A DNA stretch of 64,000 nucleotides from the NCBI GenBank assembly GCA_003116995.1, contig BDSL01000094.1:310001-374000 (forward strand), given 5' to 3'. The stretch comes from Yamagishiella unicocca (Eukaryota; Chlorophyta; Chlorophyceae; Chlamydomonadales; Volvocaceae). Made by a program: the position numbers and the translations under genes. The notes under the pieces are model-generated. The model made no database searches. It saw nothing but the letters and a program-made list of their open reading frames with translations, and was not told the DNA's origin. How positions within the stretch are numbered: position 1 is the first letter of the stretch; each line of letters starts with the position of its first letter. Below, in pieces: positions 53,501-64,000 of this stretch.

Positions 53501-55164
53501 GTCGCCCAGGCGCTGGTGGTGAGGCCGTGCAGCAGCGCCTGCTGCTGATCGCTCTGGGGCGGTGACGACGACGCGAAGGTGGTGCCCAGGGACGCCTCCC
53601 GCCGCAACATCCGCCCGCCGGGCACGCGCCAAGCCAGGGCGCCACTCCCCTGCGGGTCCTGCTGATCGGCACCCTCCTGCACGCTGTACAGGGAGCCGTC
53701 GTGGCCGCCAATGGCGCCCGTGCTAGCCCTGGAGTAAGTGGTGATTGTGGAAGCGGTAGCAGAGAAAAAAGCCGCAGCATCGTTGTTGGAGGTGTTGCGG
53801 TGTCGCGGTGTTGCGGTGTCTGCTGTGCACGCTGCGGTGTTCGTGGTGGTGTTTGTTGTGGCGGTGGTGGCGCCCTGAGAGGCGTTCAAACCGGAGAGCC
53901 AGGACGTGCTGGCGCCACCGCAGGTCCCGACCGTTAAGAGGCAGGCGGCTTGGACGGAGGGCGAGCGTAGTGGGTCAACTGAGAAAGGGACCCTGCCCTG
54001 CTGCTGCTCGTCATTCCACGTGTGAGACAATGGAGAGGGCGCGCTGCCGCTCGCCTGCATCCAGGCTTGGTGATCGCGGTTGCAGCCGGAATCAGGTGGG
54101 GCGGTACGCAGCGACTCATTGGCCAGCTCCAGTGACACTGAGGGGCCGTGCGGGTACGGGCGGCCTCCATGCTTGGAGAAGGCCGTCCTGACGGGGCTGC
54201 CGCACTCACGATCCTGCAGAAGAGCCCCTGCTGCTGCCAACATCCGCCTCCCGGGCAACCGCATGCTGCGCGCAGCTACGGAACCGTTGGATGGATCTGT
54301 CTGCGTTTGATCGAGCGACGGCTCGGCGCTGCCTGTATCGGCGTTCGAGGTGGCACTAGCAATGATGTGCGGAGGATTCTTGCTTGTCGGGTGAGGGGAC
54401 GTCATTCTTGAATCCGCTGGTGCTTCCGTCCTAGTGTACGGCAAATCAGTTGGTGGCGATGGTGAAGCAATTTGCGCTGCCGTTCTCCCAATCCCCACCA
54501 CCTCCAGCGGCCTGTTGCCAGCACAACGTGTTATGGAAGCGGCCTTCAAATTCGACCAGTCCACGTTTGTCACATTCGGCACCTGGAGCAAGCCTGCAAC
54601 CACACGAAGTTGCACAGGACACGTCACAAATCACTTTGGGTATCCCCACAAGCCAATCATCACATCCAGGCACTAGTTTTCAGGATGCATTTGAGGCGAA
54701 TCGGTCAGAACAGCTCCCGAGCAGGTGCCAGAAATGAGACGCTCACAACAGTGAAGGACAGGGCCGGCCGGGCGCGTACGCAAAGTAAGGGCAAGGTACG
54801 GCACCCGTATTACTTGGGCGGCAGCACTCAACATTTTATAAAAGCTTACCCCTCCACTGCCCAGAGGTCGAAAGCTCACGGAGCGCGTCCGCCACGACGT
54901 CCTCGTCTGTAAGCCTGAAGAGGACTGTGAGCAAGGGCTCTCCCCCTATGAGGTTGCCCCAAACCTCAACGCTGGGTCTATTCTGTAACACTATTTGCCC
55001 AGTCTCTTCAAGCACGAGAGACACCGGGTAGGGCAGGTGTTCCAAAACCACGAGTAGAGTGGAAGCATCATGCTTCAGTGTAGCCGTAGTGTTGCCACTG
55101 GTGATTAACTCTGGCGTGGATGTAAGCGTCCTTTCTTTATCATCGCGTACTTGCGAAGTAGCAC
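48840..55164 (-). CDS. PAS-containing class III guanylyl cyclase
   Basis: Transcript-order exons: 55164-54850, 54593-52897, 52618-50924, 50528-50160, 49811-49704, 49511-49380, 49148-48840 (stop at 48842-48840). All these joins keep phase. The catalytic domain makes cyclic nucleotide from NTP. The metal box FCDIQGFTPM is formed across an intron, and the second metal aspartate is in [13 protein letters not shown]. The glutamate of VETIGD and the cysteine of [17 protein letters not shown] are the guanine-selecting residues, and the last arginine stabilises the transition state. A PAS domain precedes it, followed by a signalling helix ([19 protein letters not shown]). The N terminus is incomplete; possible upstream exons are listed separately. 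Volvocine genomes hold many such CYG genes, and I cannot name the orthologue. Confidence 0.9.
50540..50578. repeat. GGGGT short repeat in a cyclase intron
   Basis: About six GGGGT units in the intron 50529-50923, close to the acceptor on the minus strand. Non-coding. Confidence 0.8.
50924..54593 (-). other. Low-complexity insertion of about 1,100 residues inside the PAS domain
   Basis: The PAS core starts in exon 55164-54850 ([35 protein letters not shown]) and breaks off after QWRGLLQVP at about 54,570. The terminal PAS strands ([24 protein letters not shown]) appear only at about 51,005-50,924 and 50,528. Everything between is serine, threonine, proline, glutamine and alanine-rich, with short polyproline and polyglutamine runs. 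It is open through two long exons of exactly matching phase. Confidence 0.75.
52283..52385 (-). repeat. 24-bp coding repeat in the cyclase
   Basis: Four perfect or near-perfect copies of TACGCACCCATCGGCTTGCT on the plus strand, translated on the minus strand as AYDSKPMG repeats, within the low-complexity insertion. Confidence 0.95.
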
Positions 55165-55685
55165 CTGCAGAAATGGCAGCCTCTGAAGTTCAGCTTCGTC
55201 TCAAAGTGGCCGGGATGAATTAAGTGACAGACAAAAGCGTCACCTTCAGCTTGGCGCCTCTTGATGGCAGGTCCTCGACGGCCGAGGCCACACAGCCACA
55301 TCGGCCTCGCGCGCAAAAAAAATGGTAGCAATACAAGGCTTGCGCCGCAAGCGTTACGATTTTGGCAGCTCCTACTTGCACTGGAGAAGTACAGTATTTC
55401 GATTGTTTGTGTGGCGAAACAAAAACATATGCTCCATCAATTCATGGTGTGGCGATCGGACTGTACGTTTGCAATTCCTACCGTACGACTAGGAACTTTC
55501 GTATTGCTACTAGTAATGGTATGCAGATGCTTCACATTTACTTGAAGGCTAGCATAGCTGCCGAACGTTTAAGGCTATGGATCACACTTTAACACACCCG
55601 CCTTTTTAAGCATGGAACAGAACCGTGAATTACGCTCCCCGTGCGTTCATATAAATGGAGACACCGGAATAGCGCAAGACCATAC

Positions 55686-55790
55686 ATAGACACACAAAGC
55701 CCGGCAAAGCAACTAGTAAGAAGATGTTAATGTCGGTTCTGTACGATTCGTGTGGAATATCTATGATGTTTTCATCGTGCCTAAGGAAAC
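55686..55790 (-). other. Candidate transmembrane exon of the cyclase
   Basis: An acceptor (TTTTATTATAG, minus) at 55,791 opens a stretch with DENIIDIPHESYRTDINIFL followed by the hydrophobic LVALPGFVCLC. A possible donor at 55,685 would end in phase 1, which fits the phase needed by exon 55164-54850. If real, it is the single membrane helix just before the PAS domain, as in receptor cyclases. Codon use is less GC-rich than in the neighbouring exons. Confidence 0.4.
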
Positions 55791-56299
55791 CTATAATAAA
55801 ACGATGTTTACGATGTCCGCAAGTCCGGGCAAGCCCAGGGCAAGCGGGGCCCCTATACTGAGACCTCAACGTACGACAAGCACCTCGATTGGCGGTGTCC
55901 GTCAAGTCGTACTGGTAATACCAACCTAATATCTGCGTAAACCTGCGATCCAGGTAGTTCCGCCCGTGGTGATTATGTCAAGATTTCTGTTTGCTGCAAT
56001 GAAGAGTGGCCTTGAAATGTTCGCTTATTTGCTAAAGGCTGCACGCATAACCGACGTTAGACAACTGCATGGCCTCAATGTTTTCTTTCGGCTGGACCTG
56101 CCCCCCTCTTCCCCCCCCGCTTTCCGCTCTGGCCAGGTGGGTTATCCGGTTCGGAAGTTAGGATTTGCCTTCTTGTACGCTTATTTCGCGGCTGTGCGGT
56201 TGCGGCTCTTGTCGTCACCACGGTGCAAGCCACGCGACGGGACAGTGGCTAGGGAAGCCGATTAGGAAGACGTTTCGGACACACGTTTGGAGATGCGTG

Positions 56300-56476
56300 C
56301 TACAACCGCCCAAAGTAAACTACGTCCGAATTAGATATCTGACTTCGTATATCGTAATACGGGGGGGACTGGGCGTTAGTGGGAACGCTGTTCGCTTCCT
56401 GACCCATTGCGAGTCTGGTTAGCGTCATTAGTACGAAGATAGCTCTCACCAGCAACATGAGCTTACCGCCCGACAT
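56300..56476 (-). other. Candidate signal-peptide exon of the cyclase
   Basis: An ATG at 56,476 starts MSGGKLMLLVRAIFVLMTLT, then RLAMGQEANS. This is a basic n-region, a hydrophobic core and an A-x-G-type cleavage site. The frame stays open to about 56,300 (SNSDVVYFGRL). It would supply the secretory start of a receptor cyclase. The connecting exons (56,300-55,790) could not be resolved, so the link is speculative. Confidence 0.35.
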
Positions 56477-56610
56477 CGTGCTTTTAGGCCCAGCCAAGAA
56501 CGACCGGTGCACTGTTTTCGTAACAACAGTATTAGTAGCAGCAACTGTAACGCTGGGTTCCAGATACACAAGGCGAAGAAGACCGAGATACGACCGAGAT
56601 ACCACCAAGA

Positions 56611-56697
56611 ACTCCGAACGGCGGCAATAACCACCCAGGGGGCATTAGCCCAGATGGCCCAATACGCCAACTGCAGCCAAAGCAAACCCTCGTCCCG
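56611..56697. repeat. Interspersed repeat, unoccupied copy
   Basis: ACTCCGAACGGCGGCAATAA to AAACCCTCG matches 63490-63524 joined to 63950-64000. The copy here has no LTR insertion between GGCAT and TAGCCC. The repeat probably extends rightward beyond 56,697, but the partner runs off the window edge. Confidence 0.85.
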
Positions 56698-58399
56698 CAA
56701 GGAACAGCAGAACGTCACTGCAAGCCGAACAATAACCTTCCACCTGAGATCCCAGGCCAGTAAACACCCAAACAAATTGAGGAGGGAAATGAGGAGAACA
56801 CAGAGAACCGCCCGGCAGGGACCTAATGCGACCCCTCATCAGTCGCGGGACCAAGACACACCGTAAGTAATAACTACATGTTACAGTGGGCTCCGGACCC
56901 GAAGGTAGAGCTATCGGACACATTGCCGGACACTGACGGAGACACAGGGAACAAAAGGCGCATCCAGGCGAGACCGCCGAAAACCCGAAGGAGGGTCCAG
57001 AGCACAAACAGCGGCAACGGCGACCACACGGAAGCTGGGACGTGTACACGTGTGTACGTTGTATACAACCTTCGTCAACCTAGCAGTCAGATAACACCGA
57101 AAGCTGCAAGGGAAATGGCGATCTTTCGTTTTATGGAGCGCCTCACACCACCAGCAACCGTTACAACAACCAGCAGGGTGGCTCTTACTCACTCGGCAAT
57201 GAAAGACATTATTACCATACAAAAAACACTGCAAGGAAGACTGTCCATTCCGCCTACGCAAATAAACCTGAAGCACCGTTAACCCCATACATCCCGTGGC
57301 CGCCTTACGCTCTCCCAAACCTGCTGTTGGGAGTCCCAACGGAGGAGCGTTAGGAAATCTGGTTCGACGCACACTAACGGGCTCGCTCGTCGCCATGGAT
57401 ACTTTGTAAAATTAATGTCATGGAAACACAGATTCCCAAATAAAGGCTAGACCGGCGGTGTGCAGGTGTTGTAGCGACAGGGTCGCGACCGACCACCTTG
57501 CAGCGCACGGACGAACGCGAAACAACGATGAGGCGGTGCACGTCTTGTGCCATCACGCTGCTCCTCCCGTTACCGTCGTCGCACTTCGACCCTCTCGGCC
57601 GCCATGACAAAATGGCCGCTCATCGCCGTCACCTGGCCACGCCGCCGGGCCCCAGTGCCCCCCGACCATTGACTCCGCCACCAGCACTCGGCCGCGCCTC
57701 ACCCTCTTCAAGCTCGCTGGTGCCGCTTGGTAACATACCGCGTCTCCACGATAACGGTCAGTATCCGGGCTGGGACGGAGGAGAACTACATTGCATCTCG
57801 CTCATCGCGTCCCATTATTCCGCCAACCAGTTCCTCCGTCTTACGCGCTGCACGTTACCGCACATTTGTTTGTGTCCTTTCCTTTCAATCACCGATGAAG
57901 TGCCGCCTGCAAAGGTTTATAGGTCGTCCATCCTAGTGCTCCAGCATGCGCCCCCTAGGTGTTCGAAGCCAATGTGCCAGCTACCCTATCCATGTCGCGT
58001 AGCCGGTGTTTACGCCATCCCCGCTGCCACCAACGTTGCCCTGCCCCCCTCAGCAACCACAGCAACAGCGCCGTGCCGGTCAGGCCCCTCGCCTTCGGCC
58101 TCCAATGCCTGCTTCTTACGGACTGGGTCCTGCTTCCTCCTCCTCCTCGGGAAATGGCATGCACCGGCCCTGCTTTGCGCCCTCCCGTGTCGCGGCCCCG
58201 CCTTCAGCGCCTTCGCGGCCGCTAGGTCCCTGCTGCTTCCCACCGCCATCGCCCTGCGCTCCTTCGTTCCTGGATACCACAGGACGCACGAGTGGAGAGA
58301 TGGTGGGGGCTTGTAATGTGACACCAACGGATAAGGGGCATGCACGGCGCCACCGCAGACAGACACCTAGACAGTAGCGGTGAGGGCAGGCAATGTACC
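56698..58399. other. No gene recognised
   Basis: Holds a long plus-strand open frame (57,498-58,316, 272 codons). Its sequence is compositionally biased and has no motif, and it overlaps minus-strand sequence that is equally open. Part of the 56,698-57,300 stretch may belong to the interspersed repeat. Nothing can be assigned with confidence. Confidence 0.3.
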
Positions 58400-60821
58400 T
58401 CACTGGTTCGGTGCACTGCTAGGGTGCAGCGTTGGCTTGGCAAATATGCCGAATAGGTTCACCAAATCCTGCATGTGCTCCTGGACCTTGAACTTTAACC
58501 CTTTCCCCGAAAGGTTTGCGAACATCGACACCGAGAACCCGTGTGAGCGCTCTACCAAGTAAGACCACGACGGCCATAACGACAACTGAACGCTCGTCGG
58601 CGCAGCTAAGCGCCTGCCTGGCCCTGAGCCGTCCCTCCCGTCCCCCTCACCCTCGGTGCGCTCCGCACCAGCTGGTCCGAGCAGCGCGATGTGGTGTCCT
58701 GGTCGCAGCAGAGTTGCGCGCACGGCAGGAGGGTGGGGGTGGGGATGCACGGCCCATCATCGCCGTCGGCGCCGCATGGTTCACTGGGCGCGGTGCTTCC
58801 TGGCTGCGAGGAGTAGGGAAGCACGCCGCCAGAAGGTAGGGCTGGCCAGCCGCTGATATGGTCCTGGGTGCGACTGCGCCTGCCTGCCCATGTGCCTGCG
58901 GGTGCTGCGGCTGCTGCTGGTGATGCTCCTGTGCTGCCCGCTGCTGCTGTACAGTGAACGAGCCACGCGGTGCCCCAGCGCTACAACCCGCGGCAGCTGC
59001 GCCAAAATCTGCTGCCCGCCGCTGCCAACCGGCGGCGCCCTGCCAGGATCCAGAACGCAGATAGAGGCGTCCACCACGCCGCCGGGCCAGTACGGCGACG
59101 GCGCGCTGCCGATGGCCCGGTCCGTGCCGTACAGTGTCGACGCCCTGCCATCGATGTTGCCATCACGCCACCGTCGCCATCACGCCACCGGCGTCATACT
59201 ATTGACTCCTACAGGCTGAAACCGTCCTGTATGAAACCGTCGTCCGCCTTCCCTCCTCAACAGGTCCGCTGCCGGACGAGGCAGACGACAGCGGTGCCGG
59301 GGAGGTCGGCCCGGTGGCTTCGCGGGGTGCCGCATGCTAGTCCCGTGGAGGAGGGCGGCCTGCAACGTCAAGTAAGGCGAGGGGGGTGTGAGGGGCATGT
59401 CAGTCTGCTGGTAGGGACCGCGGACACTACGCTGCTCGTAGTAGAGCAATGCAGGGGACAGGCGACGAGAACCCGGGTGGCTGACCCCGGGGTGGCTGAT
59501 CCCGGGTGGCTGGCTGTTCCCTACCGGGCCACGACGCCCACCACGGTGCTGCTGAGGGAGCCCCACTGCGAGCAGCTGCTGCTCTAAGCCCAGGACCCCG
59601 CCTTGCAGCTCCCCCCCTTTCCGCCGCCCCTGCCAGCATGGCGGCCTGGTCCGCAAGCCCCGTCGCCGCACCGCCCGTCAGAGGCGCACCCATGCAGAGC
59701 GGCAACCCGCAAGGCACGCCGGCACGCATGTTCACAAATGTAATGCTTCCGTCGAACACATGACGTAGTGTAGTGTGCCCACCTGGCAGGAGGTGGGCTA
59801 CCGTTTGGCACCGGATGCTGCTGCAATGGCGGCGGCGGCGGCGTCTCCTGCAGCGGCGGTGTTGGCGGTGGCGGAGGTGGCACCCACTCTGTGCCGGGTC
59901 AAGGTGTCGATGGCGAAGAAGAACCCGACAGCGTTCTTAGTGCTGTCGATTGGCAGCAGCAACTTGCCCATGCGCACGTCCACGCAGGCGGGGTACACCA
60001 TGGGGCGAGCAAGGCCGGCGGCGACCTGCACTTAGGGGAGGAGGGTGGGCAAGAATGGGGGCGGGGAGGGCTGAAGCGGGGTGATGGGGTGGTGTAACCG
60101 AAGTCGGATGGCCAGACGAGGTGCTCGGGTGTGGCAAGGTGACGGAGCCGCGATCAACAGGGCTGTGGTCGACGTCAAAGGATAAGCCGCTAGCAGCTAG
60201 TTGGGGGTAAAGATTTTGGTCAGCCCGCTGTCGTGGTGTAGGAACAGGAGTACGGAGCGCCATGGGTGCCATAGAGACGCCCCCTGGAGCAATGCCCGCC
60301 ACTGAGGTGGTGCGTGAATGCCGGTGGAGGGAGGTGTGATGCTGCGGGTGATCGCACCTTGGCACAGACCCACACCCGCACCCGGCCGATGGCGAGGGGC
60401 CCCCACAGCTTGCGGTTGCCCAGCACGGGCGTTATGGAGAACTCCATCTCGGGCGCCTCGGCGAAGCTCAGCCACAGCCTGCGAGGCGGAGGTCGCGAAC
60501 ATGGAGCAGCAGTGGGGCCAGGATCGTTGACGAGGCCAAGATGCGGACATGTCTCTAGGGCATGTGCGCTTGCTTGGGCCCCGGGCCGCACCAGCTACGC
60601 CATTAAAGGTGCTCCTGGGTCAAAAACTCCGTGACATGCCAGTGGGCAGCACTAAGCAACCGGTGCTGGGGGTTCCTGGGTCAACAGCCCCGACAGCATG
60701 ATGCCCCCTGCAGTTGTGTACTGAATGACGCAGGCGCTGCACGCTTACCAATCATCTGCCGCTTACGGGGGGTCACTCCAGCTCTGCTCAGCCACAGGCC
60801 CCACGCCGCCCGCACCACCAC
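58400..60821 (-). CDS. Possible SMP-domain lipid-transfer protein
   Basis: Scattered minus-strand exons between good splice sites. 60821 to about 60749 has VVVRAAWGLWLSRAGVTPRK. 60478-60382 has LWLSFAEAPEMEFSITPVLG followed by NRKLWGPLAIGR, which resembles the conserved strand of the SMP (synaptotagmin-like, mitochondrial, lipid-binding) domain of extended synaptotagmins. 60025-59888 has LARPMVYPACVDVRMGKLLL. Possible later pieces are ITFVNMRAGVPCGL (near 59,740) and SMFANLSGKGLKFKVQEHMQ (near 58,520). SMP proteins move lipids at ER-plasma membrane contacts. No complete chain, start or C2 domain could be established. The gene could be partial or a different family with a similar strand pattern. 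Confidence 0.4.
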
Positions 60822-63489
60822 CTGGACGTCAGGGGAGTGCGAGTGTGTAAAGAATTACCAACACGAATGCGGAATGCAACGACCCTTCCGCAACACAGCA
60901 CCCAAGAATCCCCTACTAACAATGTGGCAAGCAACCCGGCCGCACAGCCCGCAGCTGCGTGGCCGAAAAAGATGGACCAAACCATACCGCAGGCTAGCCC
61001 CAGTGCAAAGCGATGTCCGCAACAAGCCAGGGAGACGCGACAGCAGCAAGCAAGCTCACCAGCAGCTGCCGCAACGCCAGGGCCACGGCCAGCCGCTGCG
61101 CCTGCAGAAGAAAGCGGAGGGCAGACAGGGGTGAACTTTGGTGCTTTGCGCGCACACAGATAATATGCAAGATGACGTTCCTCTATGAATTGCGGGTAAC
61201 ATTACTCAAGAGGCACCACTTGAGCATGCCATGTGAAAGGGAGACTGCTTCGTTTAAAAGCACACGGTTAGGGAGAAGGCGACCTCTGCTTCGCTACGGA
61301 TAACGACGGGAAAAACTTATGTCACAACGACTCACCAGCGTCTGCACCACCCGCGGCTTTCATTTTCATATATCCTGTTGTCGCGTCGTTGCGTTCCGAC
61401 GGCAGGTTTGCAAGGAAGGCGAGCATTGGATACAGCCAACGTCCATACGTTGCTACAAAGATAGGAGCAGGCAGCTGCCTCGGCCACCGCGGAGCGCTTA
61501 GCTTTCCAGATACCAAGATGCTTGTGGAGGCTGCCAAAGAACAGCAACGTGCCCAGTTGCCTACGTTATGGTTAACATTACATCTATATAGAGGGTCTGC
61601 CCCTGTGACGTTGTGAGAGGGTATGCAATCCCTGTGTTTCAACGAGGTTCTGGAGCCATGTTGAGCCGGCCAAAAACGCTGCGACATACTCATGGCCAAA
61701 CCGCGCACTGAAACCGTATGGCCATACACACACATTCGAAGCCTAGCCTCAAATTGGTACTATGAAGGCACAGGTCGTAAGGGCTCACAAACCCTGACGC
61801 GTTGCGACGGGTAGTTTTCGGCCTCTGGTTCAGCTTGTTCATTGGCTGTGCGGATGATGACGTTCATGTGCCTGGGAGCTGCGCCTTGGCAAAGTCCGGC
61901 CAATAAGGATACCATCTTCACGGCATGCAGGCTACCTTGCTTGGGAAGAGGCGTCGCGGCAAAATATGCGACACGTAAATGCGTCCCTAATTACTGGGCT
62001 TGGGGCTTGAACACTCAGCCATGGGCCTTGGAGCCGGGCTGGCGCCGCCTTGCCTTGGAACGTAAGAAACCGCAGGTGGGGACTGCGGGACAGCGAGGAA
62101 ACCTGGGAGTTGGGGGCGCTGGGAGGGGCGAGGACGAACCGAGCGAGGGTATTGGACGGCAGGTCGAAACCCCCGTGCGGCATCGCTTTCTGAAAACATC
62201 AGCTGGGAGGGGCGCGCAATTGCCCTGGCCGTGTCTTCGGTACCAGGCTGGTCGACGTTCCACCTTCGGCCGCGAGGGACATATGAAGCAGGTGGGACGG
62301 GAGGCATGTCAAAATTCCATGCACAGGCGCCGTGGGATGCTCCGTACATTCGCTGTAGAGGTACACCGATGCATGTCCGCTTAGAGGTACAACGATTACA
62401 CGCCGCCTTTGCGCGCACCACACTTTCTACCTGGTGCTACAAGCGTTCAGTGCGGTACGGCAGCATTGCCCCCTGAAGTGCCACCAGCAGCCGGCTGGGA
62501 AGGTGGCCTGCCTGTCCTGGCCGTGTCTTCGTCAGCTGGCTAGTTGCCGTGTCACCTTGGCCGCCTCACCAAGCTGGCAGCCGCCAGGGTTAACCGCGCA
62601 ATAGTGAGTGGGGGGGGGATGGAAGGTCGCAACCGCAGTGCAGGACACTGGACCTTCCACGCGCTCTGTGGCTTTGGACATTGCTTGCATAAGCTGGAGG
62701 AGGCGAAGCAAGCAGGTGCGTAGTGGTGACGGAGCGTGGCACCTAGCAGCCGTGACGGGGTATCGTGCAGCAGCGGTGCACCACACGGGTCAGTCGCTCG
62801 GTATGAGTAGCTGCGCTGAGCTGTGGTCCTGGTGGGAAGAAACAGAGGGTCACCGCACGTTGCTTTGGGAGGCACTGTGCGCGAGCACGTCCCTGTATAG
62901 TGCTGCCATGGGCCTTGCACATTCCCTGTGCAAGCAGGCTGCAGGGACGCTGGGGACGGTGGGAGCAGCGACTGGATTGTGAACTCAAGAGCTATGAGGT
63001 GCGTGAGGCGGAGGATGGGCATGACACGCTAGCGACATGGCGTGCCGTACCGTACCAACCGGTTTCGACAGCTTTGGGGGCCGCAATTGAGTGTGGGCTA
63101 TATGGTCCGAGGCAGCACGTGGGACACCCTGCAGCTATCGCGTGAGTCGGTCCTTACGTAGAGCCACCGTGCAGCTGGCAGATTCAAGGGTAGCAGCATC
63201 GTGGTCGATACAAGTGGGTTATGACCAGGATCATGAGGTGCAAGGGTTGGACTGGGCAAGCGCCTCTTGGAAATGAGGTGGGAGGGGACTAGAACTTCGC
63301 GACAGGATGACGTACGGTGTTTATCAACGCCATTTCCTCTTAAGCATTGCTTGATCGATGAGGACGGCGGGCAGTCCAGGTAGGGGCAAACGGTCGATCC
63401 GGGGACGAAGGAGCAGTCCTCGGTCGGAAATGGTTTGGTGCGAAGTGTACGGCACAATACATACCCGTACGTTGACCTCCGCGGGGAGG
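60822..63489. other. No gene recognised
   Basis: A hydrophobic minus-strand reading near 60,985-60,860 (MVWSIFFGHAAAGCAAGLLA) might be the membrane anchor of the SMP-like gene, as extended synaptotagmins have an N-terminal hairpin, but I could not join it in phase. Beyond 61,200 I see no convincing exons. Confidence 0.3.
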
Positions 63490-64000
63490 ACTCCGAACAG
63501 CGGCAATAACCACCCAGGGGGCAGTGTTGTATTCCGGTACCAGGTGGGCCTGTCAGTCTCCCTTGCCTACTCGCTACTTATTTCCTCTTACTTATCCTTA
63601 CATCACTTAACCTTACTTACTCTTGCCGACCGGAGCCTACCGGAGTCTTATCTGGCCGTAACTAACTTAACTGAGGCTTACTTGTGGTTCGATGTTACTG
63701 AACTTCGACCCACGGGGCTTCGCATCTTTGCGTCGCCGTGACACTGGTCACTGGTAGAAGTCTCCTTGACTTCCGTCTTACTTGTCTATCGGTTGATATC
63801 TAGCGGTCTTCGCCTGTCGCTGACTGTAGCGGGTTCACCGGTTGTGCTGTACGACCGCCCGCCAGCGAAGCCCTTCGCTCTGGCTTATCTATGGCACTTC
63901 GCCCAACCGATAGTTATCTCTACCACTCATAAGGACTGGGGGTACAACAGGCAGTAGCCCAGATGGCCCAATACGTCAACTGCAGCCAGAGCAAACCCTC
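63490..64000. repeat. Interspersed repeat, LTR-occupied copy
   Basis: 63490-63524 matches 56611-56645 and 63955-64000 matches 56646-56691, so this is the same repeat split by the LTR at 63525-63949. The window ends inside it. Confidence 0.85.
63525..63949. mobile_element. Solo LTR with 5-bp target-site duplication
   Basis: The 425-bp element begins TGTTGTATTCC and ends GGTACAACA, so the termini form the inverted repeat TGTTGTA...TACAACA. It is flanked by GGCAG at 63520-63524 and again at 63950-63954. The empty site at 56,641 reads GGCAT followed by TAGCCC, exactly as expected before insertion apart from one base. No internal coding region is present, so this is a solo LTR left by recombination. 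The superfamily cannot be told from the LTR alone. Confidence 0.85.

Noticed and set aside
56446..56775. Minus-strand frame with several hydrophobic stretches
   Set aside because: It overlaps the interspersed repeat and a different, better supported frame (signal-peptide candidate), and hydrophobicity comes from leucine/tryptophan-rich chance reading.
57498..58316. 272-codon plus-strand open frame
   Set aside because: Biased composition, no domain, no splice support, and an equally open antisense frame.

Overview
The window is nuclear DNA from a GC-rich green alga, most likely a volvocine (Chlamydomonas, Gonium or Volvox relative). Genes are split into many short exons with GTGAGT/GTGCG/GTAAG donors and CAG acceptors. 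Proline-, alanine- and glycine-rich low-complexity coding sequence is common, minisatellites are frequent, and Ty1/copia and LINE remnants are present. I see nothing bacterial: no operons, no Shine-Dalgarno sites and no CRISPR array.

Layout. Positions 1-20,600 are repeat-rich. There is an LTR-like repeat at the left edge (688-1115). An internally deleted copia element (2453-5231, minus strand) is followed by a G-rich minisatellite and exon-like fragments of an unrecognised minus-strand gene. Next come a chimeric CCT-delta (CCT4) fragment (about 9,800-10,105) and a 5'-truncated LINE (12,696-13,530). A second block (13,885-17,246) is a rearranged segmental duplicate of 1902-3835 joined to 6225-7346. 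At 18,922-20,576 lies a small hypothetical gene whose 48-bp tandem repeat carries in-frame TAG codons.

Positions 22,996-45,300 (plus strand) hold the main object. It is one very large gene of at least 42 exons, and nearly all intron phases I checked agree between neighbouring exons. It encodes about 3,300 residues in this order: Kelch blades, a proline-rich tandem-repeat spacer, more Kelch blades, a polymorphic-repeat parallel beta-helix, a cysteine-rich stalk, about seven membrane segments, an EF-hand and a disordered tail. The layout suggests a cell-surface or ciliary receptor, channel or adhesion protein. Its 5' end was not found.

Positions 48,840-55,164 (minus strand, possibly starting near 56,476) encode a class III nucleotide cyclase with guanylyl-cyclase specificity residues. 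Its PAS domain is interrupted by about 1,100 residues of low complexity. Candidate membrane and signal-peptide exons lie upstream, which suggests a receptor cyclase. The two genes are tail to tail, about 3.5 kb apart. Whether they work together is only a hypothesis.

Positions 58,400-60,821 (minus strand) contain exons that resemble an SMP lipid-transfer protein. The right edge holds a 425-bp solo LTR with a 5-bp target duplication, inserted in a repeat whose unoccupied copy is at 56,611-56,697.
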